Shown here: piece after piece, positions 20,347-30,132 of the stretch | Layout of the letters: every line of letters starts with the position of its first letter | Numbering within the stretch: position 1 is the stretch's first letter | Source of the DNA: Candidatus Manganitrophus sp. | GTDB lineage: Bacteria > Nitrospirota > Nitrospiria > SBBL01 > Manganitrophaceae | Reading direction: 5' to 3' | Length of the DNA: 64,000 nucleotides | Assembly (NCBI GenBank): GCA_028865235.1 | Contig: CP114561.1 | Location: 496,001 to 560,000, forward strand | Program-made: the position numbers and the translations under genes | The notes under the pieces: model-generated | Database searches by the model: none | Seen by the model: only the letters and a program-made list of their open reading frames with translations | Told to the model about the DNA's origin: nothing

Positions 20347-20784
20347 TCAACCGGGCGCCTCCTCCGCTTCTCCTTGATATTTGATCGCCACGCCGACCAG
20401 TTGCCGTTCCGGGACCGTCCTCATGTTTCCACCCCACCACGGGTTGACGAAGACGACCGACGGCTGAATGCTGTCATAAACGATGACCACCGCATCGGCG
20501 CCGAGCCTGCCCGCTTCCTCACGCAGCTTCTGCTCCACGTCGGAGATCGGCGGCGAGGGCTCGACCGACGCATCGATAATAATCTCGCCGAGCCGTTCGG
20601 TCGGCTGCTTCGGCTCTTCGCGTAAGATTTCCACGGCATCCGGATCGCTCTGCTTAAAGCGCGGCGCGCCGGCATACTCGATGATGCTCGATTCGAGCGT
20701 GGTGCATGCTTCGAGCATCAAGATAAGCATTGCGAACAACGGAAACATCACGCTTTGCCGTTTGTGCGTCTGTTGGTTTGACAT
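20347..20784 (-). CDS. Putative lipoprotein, function unknown
   Basis: 145-residue protein with a hydrophobic leader ending in MLEACTTLESS, a plausible lipobox with Cys at about residue 27. The mature part contains LGEIIIDASVEPSPP, then an alpha segment (VEQKLREEAGRLGADAVVIVYD) and a WWGG loop. The GADAVVIVYD strand resembles small stress or heavy-metal-associated lipoproteins of unknown function. No catalytic motif is visible. It follows the HAD phosphatase gene by 16 bases and probably shares its transcript. Confidence 0.65.
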   Translation of the reverse strand: MSNQQTHKRQSVMFPLFAMLILMLEACTTLESSIIEYAGAPRFKQSDPDAVEILREEPKQPTERLGEIIIDASVEPSPPISDVEQKLREEAGRLGADAVVIVYDSIQPSVVFVNPWWGGNMRTVPERQLVGVAIKYQGEAEEAPG

Positions 20785-20800
20785 GGCCTCTCCTTCCCCC

Positions 20801-21844
20801 TTATTCGCGGTTGCTAGTTTTCCCTCCTGAAAAGGGAAAAACTGTTTTCCAATCTCTCTTCATATCGACGACGGTCCAGCCGCGCTTTTCAGCTTCATCC
20901 AGCGCCGCGTCAAGGCGGCCGACAAGGGATTTGCGGTCATAAGCCCATTCTCGCACCGCATCGGTGTGATGAACGATCAACCCGAACCGAGAACCCCCTC
21001 CCGGCGCCGTCCACTGAAGCATTTCAAGATCGCCGTCGGAGTTTCCGGCCGCGAATATCGGACGGCGTCCGATGAACTTTTGAATCCCGGCAGGCTTGCC
21101 CGCCTTGTCGTCCACGAAATCGACTTCCGGCAGTTTGAAGAGAATCGGCTCGCCGTCCCGCATTTCGTAATTCAGTTTGCCGCTGCTGCCGATGACCTGC
21201 TCCGGAGGGATTCCATAAACTTGCTCGGTCCACGGTCGCATAAATTCAACACCGCCGCCGGAGACGATGTAAGTCTTAAAACCGTGGGCTTGCAGATACG
21301 CGAGCAGCTCCCGCATCGGCTGGTAGGCCAGATCGGTGTAAAGGCGTTTGAATCGCGGGTGGATCGCGGCGGCCAGCCATTTCTTGACGATCCCCTTGAA
21401 TTCCTCGGTGGTCATCCCGGCGTGTGTGGCGGTCACCAGTTGGGCGATCGCCGGCTCTCCCCCCGCAATCAGCGCTTTGGTATCCCCTTCGAGAACGGCT
21501 TTGAACGGTTGTTTTTCTTTCCATTCCGGATGCTCTGAAGCGAGCGCCTTGATCCGGTCGAGCGCAAAGACGAATTGAGCGTAGACAGGCTGCTCCGACC
21601 AGAGCGTTCCGTCGTTGTCGAACACGGCGATCCGTTCGGCGAAGGGGACGAAGTCGGCGCCCCCCTCTTTCGTTACCCGATGAGCAAAGTCGATGACGGC
21701 TCGCTTCGCCGCCCCTTCGTTCCAGGAGGGGAGGGGATCCCGAACCTCCTGCGCACGGCTGAGAGAAACATCGTAGAGTCTTAATGGCGTCCCCGGTAAA
21801 ACCAATTGCGCCGTGATCCAAACGATCGGGAGAATTCTCTTCAT
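20801..21844 (-). CDS. Exported HAD-superfamily phosphatase
   Basis: 347-residue protein with an N-terminal hydrophobic leader (ILPIVWITAQLVLPGTP) that suggests periplasmic location. Haloacid-dehalogenase motifs are present: motif I FDNDGTLW (DxDGT type, about residue 75), motif II IVSGGG, and motif IV GNSDGD. A helical cap lies between motifs I and II. This pattern is shared with phosphoserine-phosphatase-like HAD proteins; the substrate is unknown. Intact. It lies directly downstream of the sulfatase gene at 21907, and could work with sulfatase products only by speculation. Confidence 0.8.
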   Translation of the reverse strand: MKRILPIVWITAQLVLPGTPLRLYDVSLSRAQEVRDPLPSWNEGAAKRAVIDFAHRVTKEGGADFVPFAERIAVFDNDGTLWSEQPVYAQFVFALDRIKALASEHPEWKEKQPFKAVLEGDTKALIAGGEPAIAQLVTATHAGMTTEEFKGIVKKWLAAAIHPRFKRLYTDLAYQPMRELLAYLQAHGFKTYIVSGGGVEFMRPWTEQVYGIPPEQVIGSSGKLNYEMRDGEPILFKLPEVDFVDDKAGKPAGIQKFIGRRPIFAAGNSDGDLEMLQWTAPGGGSRFGLIVHHTDAVREWAYDRKSLVGRLDAALDEAEKRGWTVVDMKRDWKTVFPFSGGKTSNRE

Positions 21845-21906
21845 CGGGTCCCTTCTATTCGCCCCGCCGCCCCTGAAAGGCGGCGGGGCTCATCATGCGC
21901 GATCGA

Positions 21907-23470
21907 TCAATGTCCGGCGCCGCTGGCGGCGGCCTCCATCTTCTCCAGCGCTTGATCGATGGTGAAGCTGGCCGCCTTCTGCCGCGGCGGAAAGGCTTTG
22001 AAGGTCTCCAGAAAAGGGGTCACGATCACCTGCGCCGCCAACGCGATATAGTCATGGTTCAAGAACCAGTCGTAATAGGTGTTCGAGGTAATGTCGGCCC
22101 GCTCGTACGGGTCGGTCCGCAAGTTGAAGAGCTTCGGAATGCGCAGCGCCACGAACGGCTCGGCCCAGATCCGCAGCGTCCCCTGGACGCGCTGCTCCAT
22201 GAAGACGACCTTCCAGTTGTCGAAACGCAACGCGACCAGATTGCCGTCGTCGTCGAAGTAGATAAGACCTTGCCGCGGGCTCTTCTTCTCCTTTCCGGTC
22301 AGGTAAGGGAGCAGGTTGTAGCCGTCGATGTGGACCTTGAAGGTTTTATCACCCGCCTGATATCCCTTCTTCAGTTTCTCCATGATGTTCGGCTCACCGG
22401 CCATCGCCAAGAACGTCGGCAGCCAGTCGTGGTGCTGGACAATCTCGTTGGAGACGACCCCGGCCGGGATCTTGCCGGGCCAGCGGACCGCCAGCGGAAC
22501 CCGGAAAGCGCCTTCCCAGTTGGTGTCCTTCTCGCTGCGGAACGGGGTCATCGCCCCGTCGGGCCAGCTGTTCATGTGCGGGCCGTTGTCGGTGGTGTAC
22601 ATCACGATGGTGTTCTCCGCGATGCCGAGCTCGTCGATCAGGTCGAGCAACTCGCCGACGTTTTTGTCGTGGTCGATCATCGTGTCGTGGTAAGGCGACT
22701 GCCACCGGCCCGCCTGTCCGAGGCTCTCCGGCTTGGTATGGGTGCGCAGGTGCATGTGGGTGGTGTTCACCCAGCAGAACCACGGTGTGCCGGCCTCGTT
22801 CTGCCGCTGGATCCACGCTTTGGCGGCGGCGACGAACTCGTCGTCGATCGTCTCCATCCGCTTCTTGGTCAGCGGCCCGGTGTCCTCGATCTTCTGCTTT
22901 CCGACCCGGCCGAAGCGGATATCGGTCGTCGGGTCATCCTTATCGGTCGCCCAACAGTGCAAGACCCCGCGCGGTCCATACTTCTTCCGAAAGTTCGGGG
23001 AACTCTTCTTCGCTCGGATAGTCGGGCAACTCCGGCTCCTCCTCGGCGTTGAGGTGATAAAGGTTGCCGAAGAACTCGTCGAACCCGTGGACCGTCGGGA
23101 GATACTCGTTGCGATCGCCCAGGTGATTTTTGCCGAACTGGCCGGTCGCGTAGCCGTGGTTCTTGAGCAGTTCCGCAATCGTCGGGTCCTCGGCTTGAAG
23201 CCCCACCGGCGAGCCGGGAACGCCGACTTTGGTGAGACCGGTGCGGTAACCGCTCTGACCGGTGATGAAGGAGGCGCGCCCCGCCGTGCACGACTGCTCA
23301 CCATACGAGTCGGTGAAGCGCATCCCCTCCTTGGCAATCCGGTCGATGTTCGGCGTGCGATAACCCATGATGCCGTCGCTGTAACAACTCAAATTGGTGA
23401 TGCCGATGTCGTCTCCCCAGATGACGAGGATGTTCGGTTTGGTCTGGTTTGTCGCCTCTTTTTTTGCCAT
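21907..23470 (-). CDS. Type I arylsulfatase (one frameshift)
   Basis: Formylglycine-dependent sulfatase of about 521 residues. The N-terminus has the metal-binding WGDDIG; the modification site is [12 protein letters not shown], a C-x-A-x-R variant of the usual C/S-x-P-x-R. Downstream come KNHLGD, HMHLRTH and [11 protein letters not shown], typical active-site motifs. The frame shifts at the G4 run 22997-23000, where one base appears to be extra: removing it gives [20 protein letters not shown], as in relatives. No signal peptide is visible. The start ATG at 23470 follows GAAAGGAG. The gene is downstream of a formylglycine-generating enzyme, its expected activator. Confidence 0.9.
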
Positions 23471-23519
23471 CTCGATCTCCTTTCAATCCAAGGTGCGGTG
23501 TTGTCTCTTCTTCAACAGG

Positions 23520-24524
23520 TCATTCCGCACGCGGCATACGCGCGATGCAGCGGAAGCCGACATGACAGGTGGAGGTATCGATCGGCTCCGGGAAGCGCGC
23601 CGCCGGTCGGTAGCGCCGGCAGTAATTCGGGGCGCAGAGGTGCGAGCCCCCTTTTAATACCTTCCGTGGGATTTTAATTTGCGGCTGGGCCGGATCGTAA
23701 CTTTCCGCTTCATTGCCGCCGCGGGGATTGCGCGGGACGCAGCAGGCCTTCTGTTTTTCTTCGGGATGGCTCGGCTGATACCAATCGGAAGTCCACTCCC
23801 AGACGTTGCCGATCATGTCATAGAGTCCGTATCCGTTCGGCGGAAAGGCGGTCACGGGAGAGGTCCCCTCGTAGCCGTCGAGGCCGAGGTTCTGCCAGGG
23901 GAAGTCTCCCTGCCAGGTGTTTGCCATCGGTCTACCGGCCGGCATGAATTCGTCCCCCCAGGCGAAGTCGGCCCCCTCGCGCCCGCCGCGCGCCGCGAAT
24001 TCCCACTCGGCCTCGGTCGGCAGTTCCTTCCCTTCCCACTTCGCGAACGCCTCCGCGTCGCGGTAAGCGACATGGACGACCGGATGATTCTCCAACCGGT
24101 CGAGGGAGCTTTCCGGCCCCCGCGGATGCCGCCAGTCGGCGCCGCGCATAAATCGCCACCATTGCCCGCAGTCGCGAAGATCGATCCGGTGCGGCGGCTT
24201 CACGAAGACGAGCGATCCGGTGTAGAGCATCTCCGGGAGGGCGCCGGGATAGTCTTTCGGGTTGGGGGGAATCTCGGCAAAGGTGACATGCTTCGTCGCC
24301 TCCACGAATCGCCGGAAGCGCCCGTTGGTGACCGGCGCGCGGTCGATCCAGAAGCCATCCACCGAGACGGTGCGGACCGGTCGCTCCTCCGGATAATGTT
24401 TGTCGGAGCCCATTCGAAACGTGCCGCCCGGAACCCAGACCATGTCAGGGTGAGGGGGATCGTTCGGCAAGGGAACGCGGGTTGGCGGGGCTGTCTGTGG
24501 CATCGGATCAACGGTCTTGCTCAT
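23520..24524 (-). CDS. Formylglycine-generating enzyme (sulfatase activator)
   Basis: 334-residue FGE-sulfatase-domain protein predicted to oxidise the sulfatase active-site cysteine to formylglycine. Evidence: MVWVPGGTFRMGSD and ERPVRTVSVDGFWIDRAPVT at the N-terminus, LPTEAEWEFAARGG in the middle, and GNVWEWTSDW. The C-terminal GGSHLCAPNYCRRYRPAAR contains the paired active-site cysteines of true FGEs, unlike many cysteine-less relatives. Start ATG at 24524 has AAAGGAG upstream. Its stop lies about 50 bases upstream of the sulfatase start, making an enzyme-activator operon; it could also serve the second sulfatase at 27.5-29.9 kb. Confidence 0.9.
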   Translation of the reverse strand: MSKTVDPMPQTAPPTRVPLPNDPPHPDMVWVPGGTFRMGSDKHYPEERPVRTVSVDGFWIDRAPVTNGRFRRFVEATKHVTFAEIPPNPKDYPGALPEMLYTGSLVFVKPPHRIDLRDCGQWWRFMRGADWRHPRGPESSLDRLENHPVVHVAYRDAEAFAKWEGKELPTEAEWEFAARGGREGADFAWGDEFMPAGRPMANTWQGDFPWQNLGLDGYEGTSPVTAFPPNGYGLYDMIGNVWEWTSDWYQPSHPEEKQKACCVPRNPRGGNEAESYDPAQPQIKIPRKVLKGGSHLCAPNYCRRYRPAARFPEPIDTSTCHVGFRCIARMPRAE

Positions 24525-24576
24525 CTCTTTCACTCCTTTCAGTCGTCGGTTTTTCTCGCCCGATTGCAGAAGCCGA

Positions 24577-24981
24577 TTATCCCAGCCACCAGCCCGGCTC
24601 TCCCCACACCCCCCAATCGAGGGTGACCCGCTGATCGGGCTTGGCCTCCATCGGCCTTTGATCGGAGAGGCGACTGTCGAGGGCGAGGCGCCGGTATTCC
24701 CGGTAGGCCTCCTCGTCTCCGAAATAAATGCACCGGCAGATCGTCGGATCGGCGTAAACGTAATAGGCCTCCCCCATTTGATTCTCGGTGACGAGCCGGT
24801 GCGCCGGAAGGATCTCGAGGTTTCGACGCTTTCCCGCATCATCGGCGTGAATGACCCTGAAGCCGGCGGCGGAGAGAAAACCCTGATCCTGAATGATTCC
24901 TTTTTGAGGGGCGGCGCATCCGGTCAACACGCTCCCGAGCAGGAACGCCGCCCCCATCCATTTCACCTTTTTCATCGTCAT
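24577..24981 (-). CDS. Small lipoprotein, function unknown
   Basis: 134 residues with leader MKKVKWMGAAFLLGSVLTGC and a lipobox (VLTGC, Cys about 22). The mature part includes YYVYADPTICRCIYFGDEEA, with two further cysteines, and ends WGEPGWWLG. No known domain recognised. It lies 52 bases upstream of the formylglycine-generating enzyme gene, so it may be co-transcribed with the sulfatase pair. Start ATG at 24981 with AGAGGATC upstream; an ATG two codons later is equally possible. Confidence 0.65.
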   Translation of the reverse strand: MTMKKVKWMGAAFLLGSVLTGCAAPQKGIIQDQGFLSAAGFRVIHADDAGKRRNLEILPAHRLVTENQMGEAYYVYADPTICRCIYFGDEEAYREYRRLALDSRLSDQRPMEAKPDQRVTLDWGVWGEPGWWLG

Positions 24982-25026
24982 GATCCTCTTCTACCGGCCA
25001 AACGCGGCCCCATCCTCCCTCACCGG

Positions 25027-27068
25027 TCAAGCCGCCTTAGGGAGCCGCGCCCGGCCGAAGGCGTCCATTTTTCCCCACCGCCCCGGCACGTCGAGAAGTT
25101 CGAGCCGGTCGATCGGCGCGGGAATCGCCGGATCGACGATCAGGTGCGCCCCGTCCGATTCGAGCCCCAAGAGGGTCCGGATGAGGAGCAGCGGCGCGCC
25201 GGTCGCCCAGGCCTGGGGGCTGCACGCCGTCGGATACTCCACCGGGAACTGCGTCGCCTCCCGCGGGTAGCCGGCGAACGCCTCGGGGAGGCGATAGTGA
25301 AAATAAATCGCCGCCTCCAAGATGCCGAGGGAGAGGCGCGCCGCTTCGGCCTTATAGCCGTAACGGCGCATCCCCCAGGCGATGATCGAGGTGTCGTGCG
25401 GCCAGACGGTGCCGACATGGTATCCGATCGGATTGTAGGAGCCTTCCCCTTTGGCCATCGTCCGGATCCCCCAGCCGGAGAAAAGGGCGTCGCTCATCAG
25501 GTGGCGGACGCACTGCTCGGCCTTGTCATCTTCGGCGATCCCGCTCCAGAGAAGATGGCCGATGTTCGACGTGAGCGAGTCGACCTTCCTCTTTTTTCCA
25601 TCGAGCGCCAAGGCGAAGAAGCCCCGCTCCGGAATCCAGAAGTCCCGGTTGAACCGTTCTTTTAAGGCCTTCGCCTCATTCAGAAGTTGGTCGGCCCAGG
25701 CGGGATCGCCCCAGACCTCGCGGGCGAGACGGGCGGTTCTTATTTTGGCGTCATAGACATACCCCTGGATCTCGCAGGTGGCGCGGGGGAGGGGGCGAGC
25801 GTTCCGTCGGCGAACGCGATCGAATCCCATGAGTCTTTCCAGCATTGGTTTTCCAGGCCGGTCTCCTTGTTGCGCCGCTCGTATTCGACGTAGCCGTCGC
25901 CGTCGCGGTCGCCGAAGTGATCGATCCAGTCGATCGCCCCGCGCGCTTCACGCTCCAGCGCGGCGGCAAGCTGCCGATCCCCCGACCACCGCTCGTACTC
26001 CTCCAGCAAAATGAGAAAGAGCGGCGTCGCGTCGGCGGAGCCGAAATAGGGCGAATGGGGACGCTCTTCGAAGGCGGTCATCTCACCGAGGCGCAGCTCG
26101 TGTAAAATTTTTCCCGGCTCCTCGTCGCGGAAGGGATCATCGACCCGTCCGTGGAAGAGGGCCAGGAGGCGCAACGTCGCCGCCGAGAGCTCCGGGGCGA
26201 AGGGGAGCGCCTGGAAGCTGGTGATCAGGCTGTCGCGTCCGAAGAGCGACATGAACCAGGGAAGGCCGGCGGCCGGCACCGGCTCGGGGTTCAGGACGGA
26301 GCGGAATCGAAGCGCCGCCAAATCGAGCAGGCTTTGCTGATAGGTTCGCTCGAGCGGTTCCCACGAGGCGTCGAGGCGCGGGGCCGACGCCATCCACTCC
26401 TTCAGGCTCTCGCCGAGATCGGGCCGCGGCTCAATATCTTTGGGGGTGTACTTCACCTGCGGTCTCTCTTGGCTCCCCGGGTTGATCACGGCAATCACCT
26501 CGATGGCGGTGGTCCACATCCCCTGCGCGGGGACCTCGGCGGTGAAGCTGAGCGCTCCCTCTTCCAGGGCGGCGGGAGTGCTGCTCTTGATCCAGGTCTC
26601 CCGGACGAAGCGCCCCCGACGGTATCCGAGGACCAACTTGTCGGCCTCGACACGGCGATAGAACTCCCCCTTCTTCGCCAGCTTGTCTTTGACCTCGAAG
26701 AGATCGGCAAAGTCGGACCCCGCTTCGATCCGCACCTGGAGCCGCTTCGGCTCTTTCCCATGGTTGGCGATGATGATCTCTTCCATGAACCCGTCTCCGA
26801 CCGCGCGCCGGCGGACGAGCGACATGTCCGAATCGACGTAGATCGTCCCGGTGGAGAGGGTGGTGTAAAACTGGGCGCGGAAATAACGGAGGGTGTCGGT
26901 CGAAAGAACGTTCGGCCGGCGGCCGTCGACCGTGAGGACCCAGCGGGAGAGAAAGCGGGTGTCGTTCAGGAAGAGCCCGAAAGTATCGGTGGGGGTCGCC
27001 TCAAGATCGCCGCGCAGATCGCTGACGACAAACGCGTTTCCGTCGAGAATGCTAATGGATTGACTCAT
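25027..27068 (-). CDS. Amylo-alpha-1,6-glucosidase-like (glycogen debranching) protein (one frameshift)
   Basis: About 681-residue protein: an N-terminal beta-sandwich (FVVSDLRGDLEATPTDTFGLF, the GDE_N-bis type) followed by an (alpha/alpha)6 barrel. Barrel motifs include LPWFMSLFGRDSLITSFQAL and YNPIGYHVGTVWPHDTSIIA, typical of bacterial debranching-like glucosidases. The frame breaks at the G-runs 25785-25795; one extra base restores TLAPLPRATCEIQGYVYDAK. No signal peptide, so cytosolic. Its ATG forms a 4-base ATGA overlap with the stop of the SCP2-like gene. With the GH13, MGH1 and GH15 enzymes it forms a dispersed alpha-glucan set. Confidence 0.85.
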
Positions 27069-27441
27069 TTTGCTCCCTCCTTCTTTCGCGCCTCTTTTCG
27101 TTCGGCAAACGGAGAGCCCTCCCGCAGATCGAGCGCGACCCTCAACGCCAGCGCCCGGTCTCCTTGGCCCGCGGCCCGGCCCTGCAGCGTCTCAACGACG
27201 GGGTGAGCCTCGCCGCGCAGCATCCGCGCGATCTCCGCTTTGGATTCGCAGATCACCACCGCCTCCGCATGATCTCCGCCGGGCGTCAGCTCCACTTCAC
27301 CCTCTTCGATTCGGAGAAGATACGCCGCGCCTCCCCCTCCACCTCGAATTTGACCCGTCCCCGAACCCCCTTGAGCGCCGGCATCTTCTTTTTTCCCTTC
27401 GGCGCCTGATCGAGCCACCGCTCCAACTCTTCAGTCTTCAT
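27065..27441 (-). CDS. SCP2-like small protein (one frameshift)
   Basis: Restored protein of about 125 residues. The N-terminus MKTEELERWLDQAPKGKKKM and the core VELTPGGDHAEAVVICESKA resemble sterol carrier protein 2-like domains, in which a beta sheet and helices form a hydrophobic pocket. The halves are out of frame; one base missing in the C5 run at 27334-27338 restores FEVEGGGAAYLLRIEEGEVE. The ATG at 27441 is preceded by GAGGAG. Stop and start codons overlap (ATGA) with the debranching-type enzyme, so the two are translationally coupled. The link between an SCP2 fold and a glucosidase is unexplained. Confidence 0.62.
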
Positions 27442-27480
27442 GGCATTCTCCTCGTCTGATGTTTTGCGCTTTGAGCTGTT

Positions 27481-29904
27481 TCATCCTATCCGCTCCTGGG
27501 ACCTTATTGCCGCGCCATCGTTGCCTTCGCCTGCGCCTTCTGTTCTTCCTCCTCTGTCCTGAATCATCTTGCCGGAGACATCCGCTATCACCTTGAAGAT
27601 TTTGCCGGTGAATGCGAACGGCGGATGATAAAGCCCGGAGACCGGCGCGCCAGGGTTGCGTCCCACCGCCAACCCGCCGCCGATGCCGATGGCGAGCGGT
27701 ATGGTCACTGGAAAATCCGCCTGCCCCGCCAGCTTGCCGTTGATGTAAAGCTGCGCGCGGCCCGGCGCCCCCTTGCCTTTTGCGATGTCGGGCTTGCCTG
27801 TCGGCTCGAACTCGAAGCGCAATTCGACCCCTTGCCCTCCGGGACTTCCTCTCTCGATTCCACGTGGAACTCCTGGGCGCCGACGTAGTTGTGAACGTAA
27901 TGCAGCTTTTTCCCTTTGATGAAAAGGGTGTAGCCGCCGACGTTGCTGCCGTGACAGATGATTACGCCTTCGGCCCCGCCCTTCGGAATCTCCACGCCGG
28001 CGGTGAGGCTGAAGGCGCGATTGAGCGTCTTGGCCGCGACGTTCTCCGGCACGGCCTGCGTGTGCGGGTAATAAACGTAGGAGTTGCTCTCTTCGGCGAG
28101 TTGAGGCCGCTGTTCGGCGAAGCGCAGCACGTGCCCCGGCTGTCGAGCGGGAAGACTTTATATTTGCCCGCTTCGGCGTACCACAACGCGATCATCTCGA
28201 TCAGCACGTCGCGATGCGTGTCGGCGAGGTTCTTCGTCTCCGCCGGATCGTTGTTGAGGTTGTAAAGCTCCCAACCTTTGGCGTCCAGTTCGCGCAACTT
28301 CTCTTCGGTCAGCGCAAACTCGCCGAACGATCGCCCATTTTTGCCTCAGCGAAAGAGGGGCCGGGTATTGGACAGACGGCGCGCCAGCGGTTTTGCCCAC
28401 ATCGTGATAAATGCGTGCGGTGGGCGAACATCTCGAAATACTGCGTGTGATGCTTGCTCGCGGCCCCGGCCTCGTTGAAGGTGTGCGCGAAGCTGACGCC
28501 TTCAATCGGCGATTGCGTCACGCCGCGAATCTGTTCGGGCGGATCAACGCCCAGGCATTCGAGCACGGTCGGAACCATGTCTATCGCGTGGGCGAACTGC
28601 GTGCGGATTTCGCCTTGCGCTGTTCACGCCTTTCGGCCAGTGAACGATGAACGGGTCGCTGACGCCGCCGCGATAGGTTTCGCGTTTCCACCGTCTGAAA
28701 GGCGTGTCGCCCGCGTACGTCCAGCCCCACGGGTAGTGGTTGAAGTATTTCGGGCCGCCCAGTTCGTTGAGCGCCGCGAGGTTCTGCTTCAAATCGTCGG
28801 GCACGTTGTTGAAGAACTTGTTCTCGTTGACCGAACCGTGCGGGCCGCCTTCGGCGCTCGCGCCGTTGTCGGAGATCACCATGATCAGCGTGTTGTCGAG
28901 TTCCGGCCCGCGCTTTCGAGGAATCGATGAGCAATCGCCCGATGTGATGATCGGTGTGTTCCAGGAAGCCCGCGAAGACTTCCATCATCCGCGCATACAG
29001 CCTGCGTTCATCAGCCGGGAGTTTGTCCCAATCCTGCACGTCGGGATCGTGGCGCGAGAGCGTGGCGTTTTGGGGAATGACGCCCAACTCCTTTTGCTTC
29101 GCGAAAACCTTCTCGCGGTATGTGTCCCAGCCGTCGTCGAACTTGCCTTTGTATTTGTCGGCCCACTCCTTGGGCACGTGATGCGGCGCGTGCATTGCGC
29201 CGAGTGCAGAAATAGAGAAAGAAGGGCTTGTTGGGCGCGAGTTGTTTGGAGTCGGCGACGAACTGCATGGCCTTGTCGGTCAGGTCTTCGGTGAGGTGGT
29301 AACCCTCCTCGGGGGTCTTCGGCGGTTCGACCTGATGGTTGTCGAAAACAAGATCGGGGTAATACTGATGCGGGTGTCGCCGCCGAGGAAGCCGTAATAT
29401 CGCTCGAAGCCGCGCCCCAGTGGCCAGCGGTCATAAGGCCCGGCGGCGCTGGTCTGTTCGGCAGGGGTGAGGTGCCACTTGCCGACGGCGTAGGTGTTGT
29501 AACCGTGCTGCAAGAGCATCTCCGACAGGAAGCCGTTCTCGAACGGAACGGCGCCGTTGGAACCGGGATAGCCGGTCGACCCCTCGGTGATGCAGGCCAT
29601 TCCGTTCGAGTGGTGGTTGCGTCCGGTGAGAATGCACGAGCGCGTAGGCGAGCAGAGCGCGGTGGTGTGCATGTTGGTGTAGCGCAGCCCGCGCGCCGCC
29701 AGCCGGTTCAGGTTCGGCGTGTTGATCGGCGATCCGTAGCAGCCGAGTTGCCCGAAGCCGGTGTCATCGAGCACGATGAAGAGCACATTCGGCGCGCCTT
29801 CTGTCGCGCGCAACGGCGCTGGCCAGGCGGGGCTGGATATCGCCAACTGTGCGACCAATAACGCCGGGGAATGCGGTCCCCGGTTTGTATTCTGTCAAAG
29901 CCAT
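27481..29904 (-). CDS. Large type I arylsulfatase (about seven or more frameshifts)
   Basis: Full-length locus (about 808 codons) for a large arylsulfatase. The canonical modification site ALCSPTRSCILTG is intact near the N-terminus, as are VLDDTGFGQLGCYG, GKWHLTP and the C-terminal beta domain (GGYTLFIKGKKLHYVHNYVG). The frame changes near 29845, 29340, 29200, 28910, 28620, 28330, 28140 and 27830, far more often than in neighbouring genes and not always at homopolymers. Either local sequence quality is poor or the gene is a pseudogene. Start MALTEYKPGTAFPGVIGRT at 29904 follows AAGGAG. If functional it would depend on the nearby formylglycine-generating enzyme. Confidence 0.8.
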
Positions 29905-30089
29905 GGTCGATCTCCTTACCGTTATCTTCTTTCGCCTCGTTCAATTTCATTGGGCGGAGGATGGGTCAGAACTCCACTCTTTATCCATTCTGTTTGTACC
30001 ACGTATGTCTCTCCCGCTTCCGTCATTTTCCCCACGTCGGCTCCCTCACTACTTCTTTGGAAGGAGACGATTGAACTCAAAAATCTATT

Positions 30090-30130
30090 TCCCTTTCATC
30101 CCGCAATCCACAATCCCCAATCCGCAATTC
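30090..30130. repeat. Short tandem AATCCGCAATCC-type repeat
   Basis: Intergenic run of about four imperfect units around the words GCAATCC, ACAATCCCC, AATCCGCAAT. It lies just after the stop of the GH15 gene, in the 230-base gap before the large sulfatase. Units are too short and irregular for CRISPR. I see no other function. Confidence 0.5.
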
Positions 30131-30132
30131 TT

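Noticed and set aside
30090..30130. CRISPR-like short repeats
   Set aside because: Units are 8-10 bases, imperfect and without spacers.
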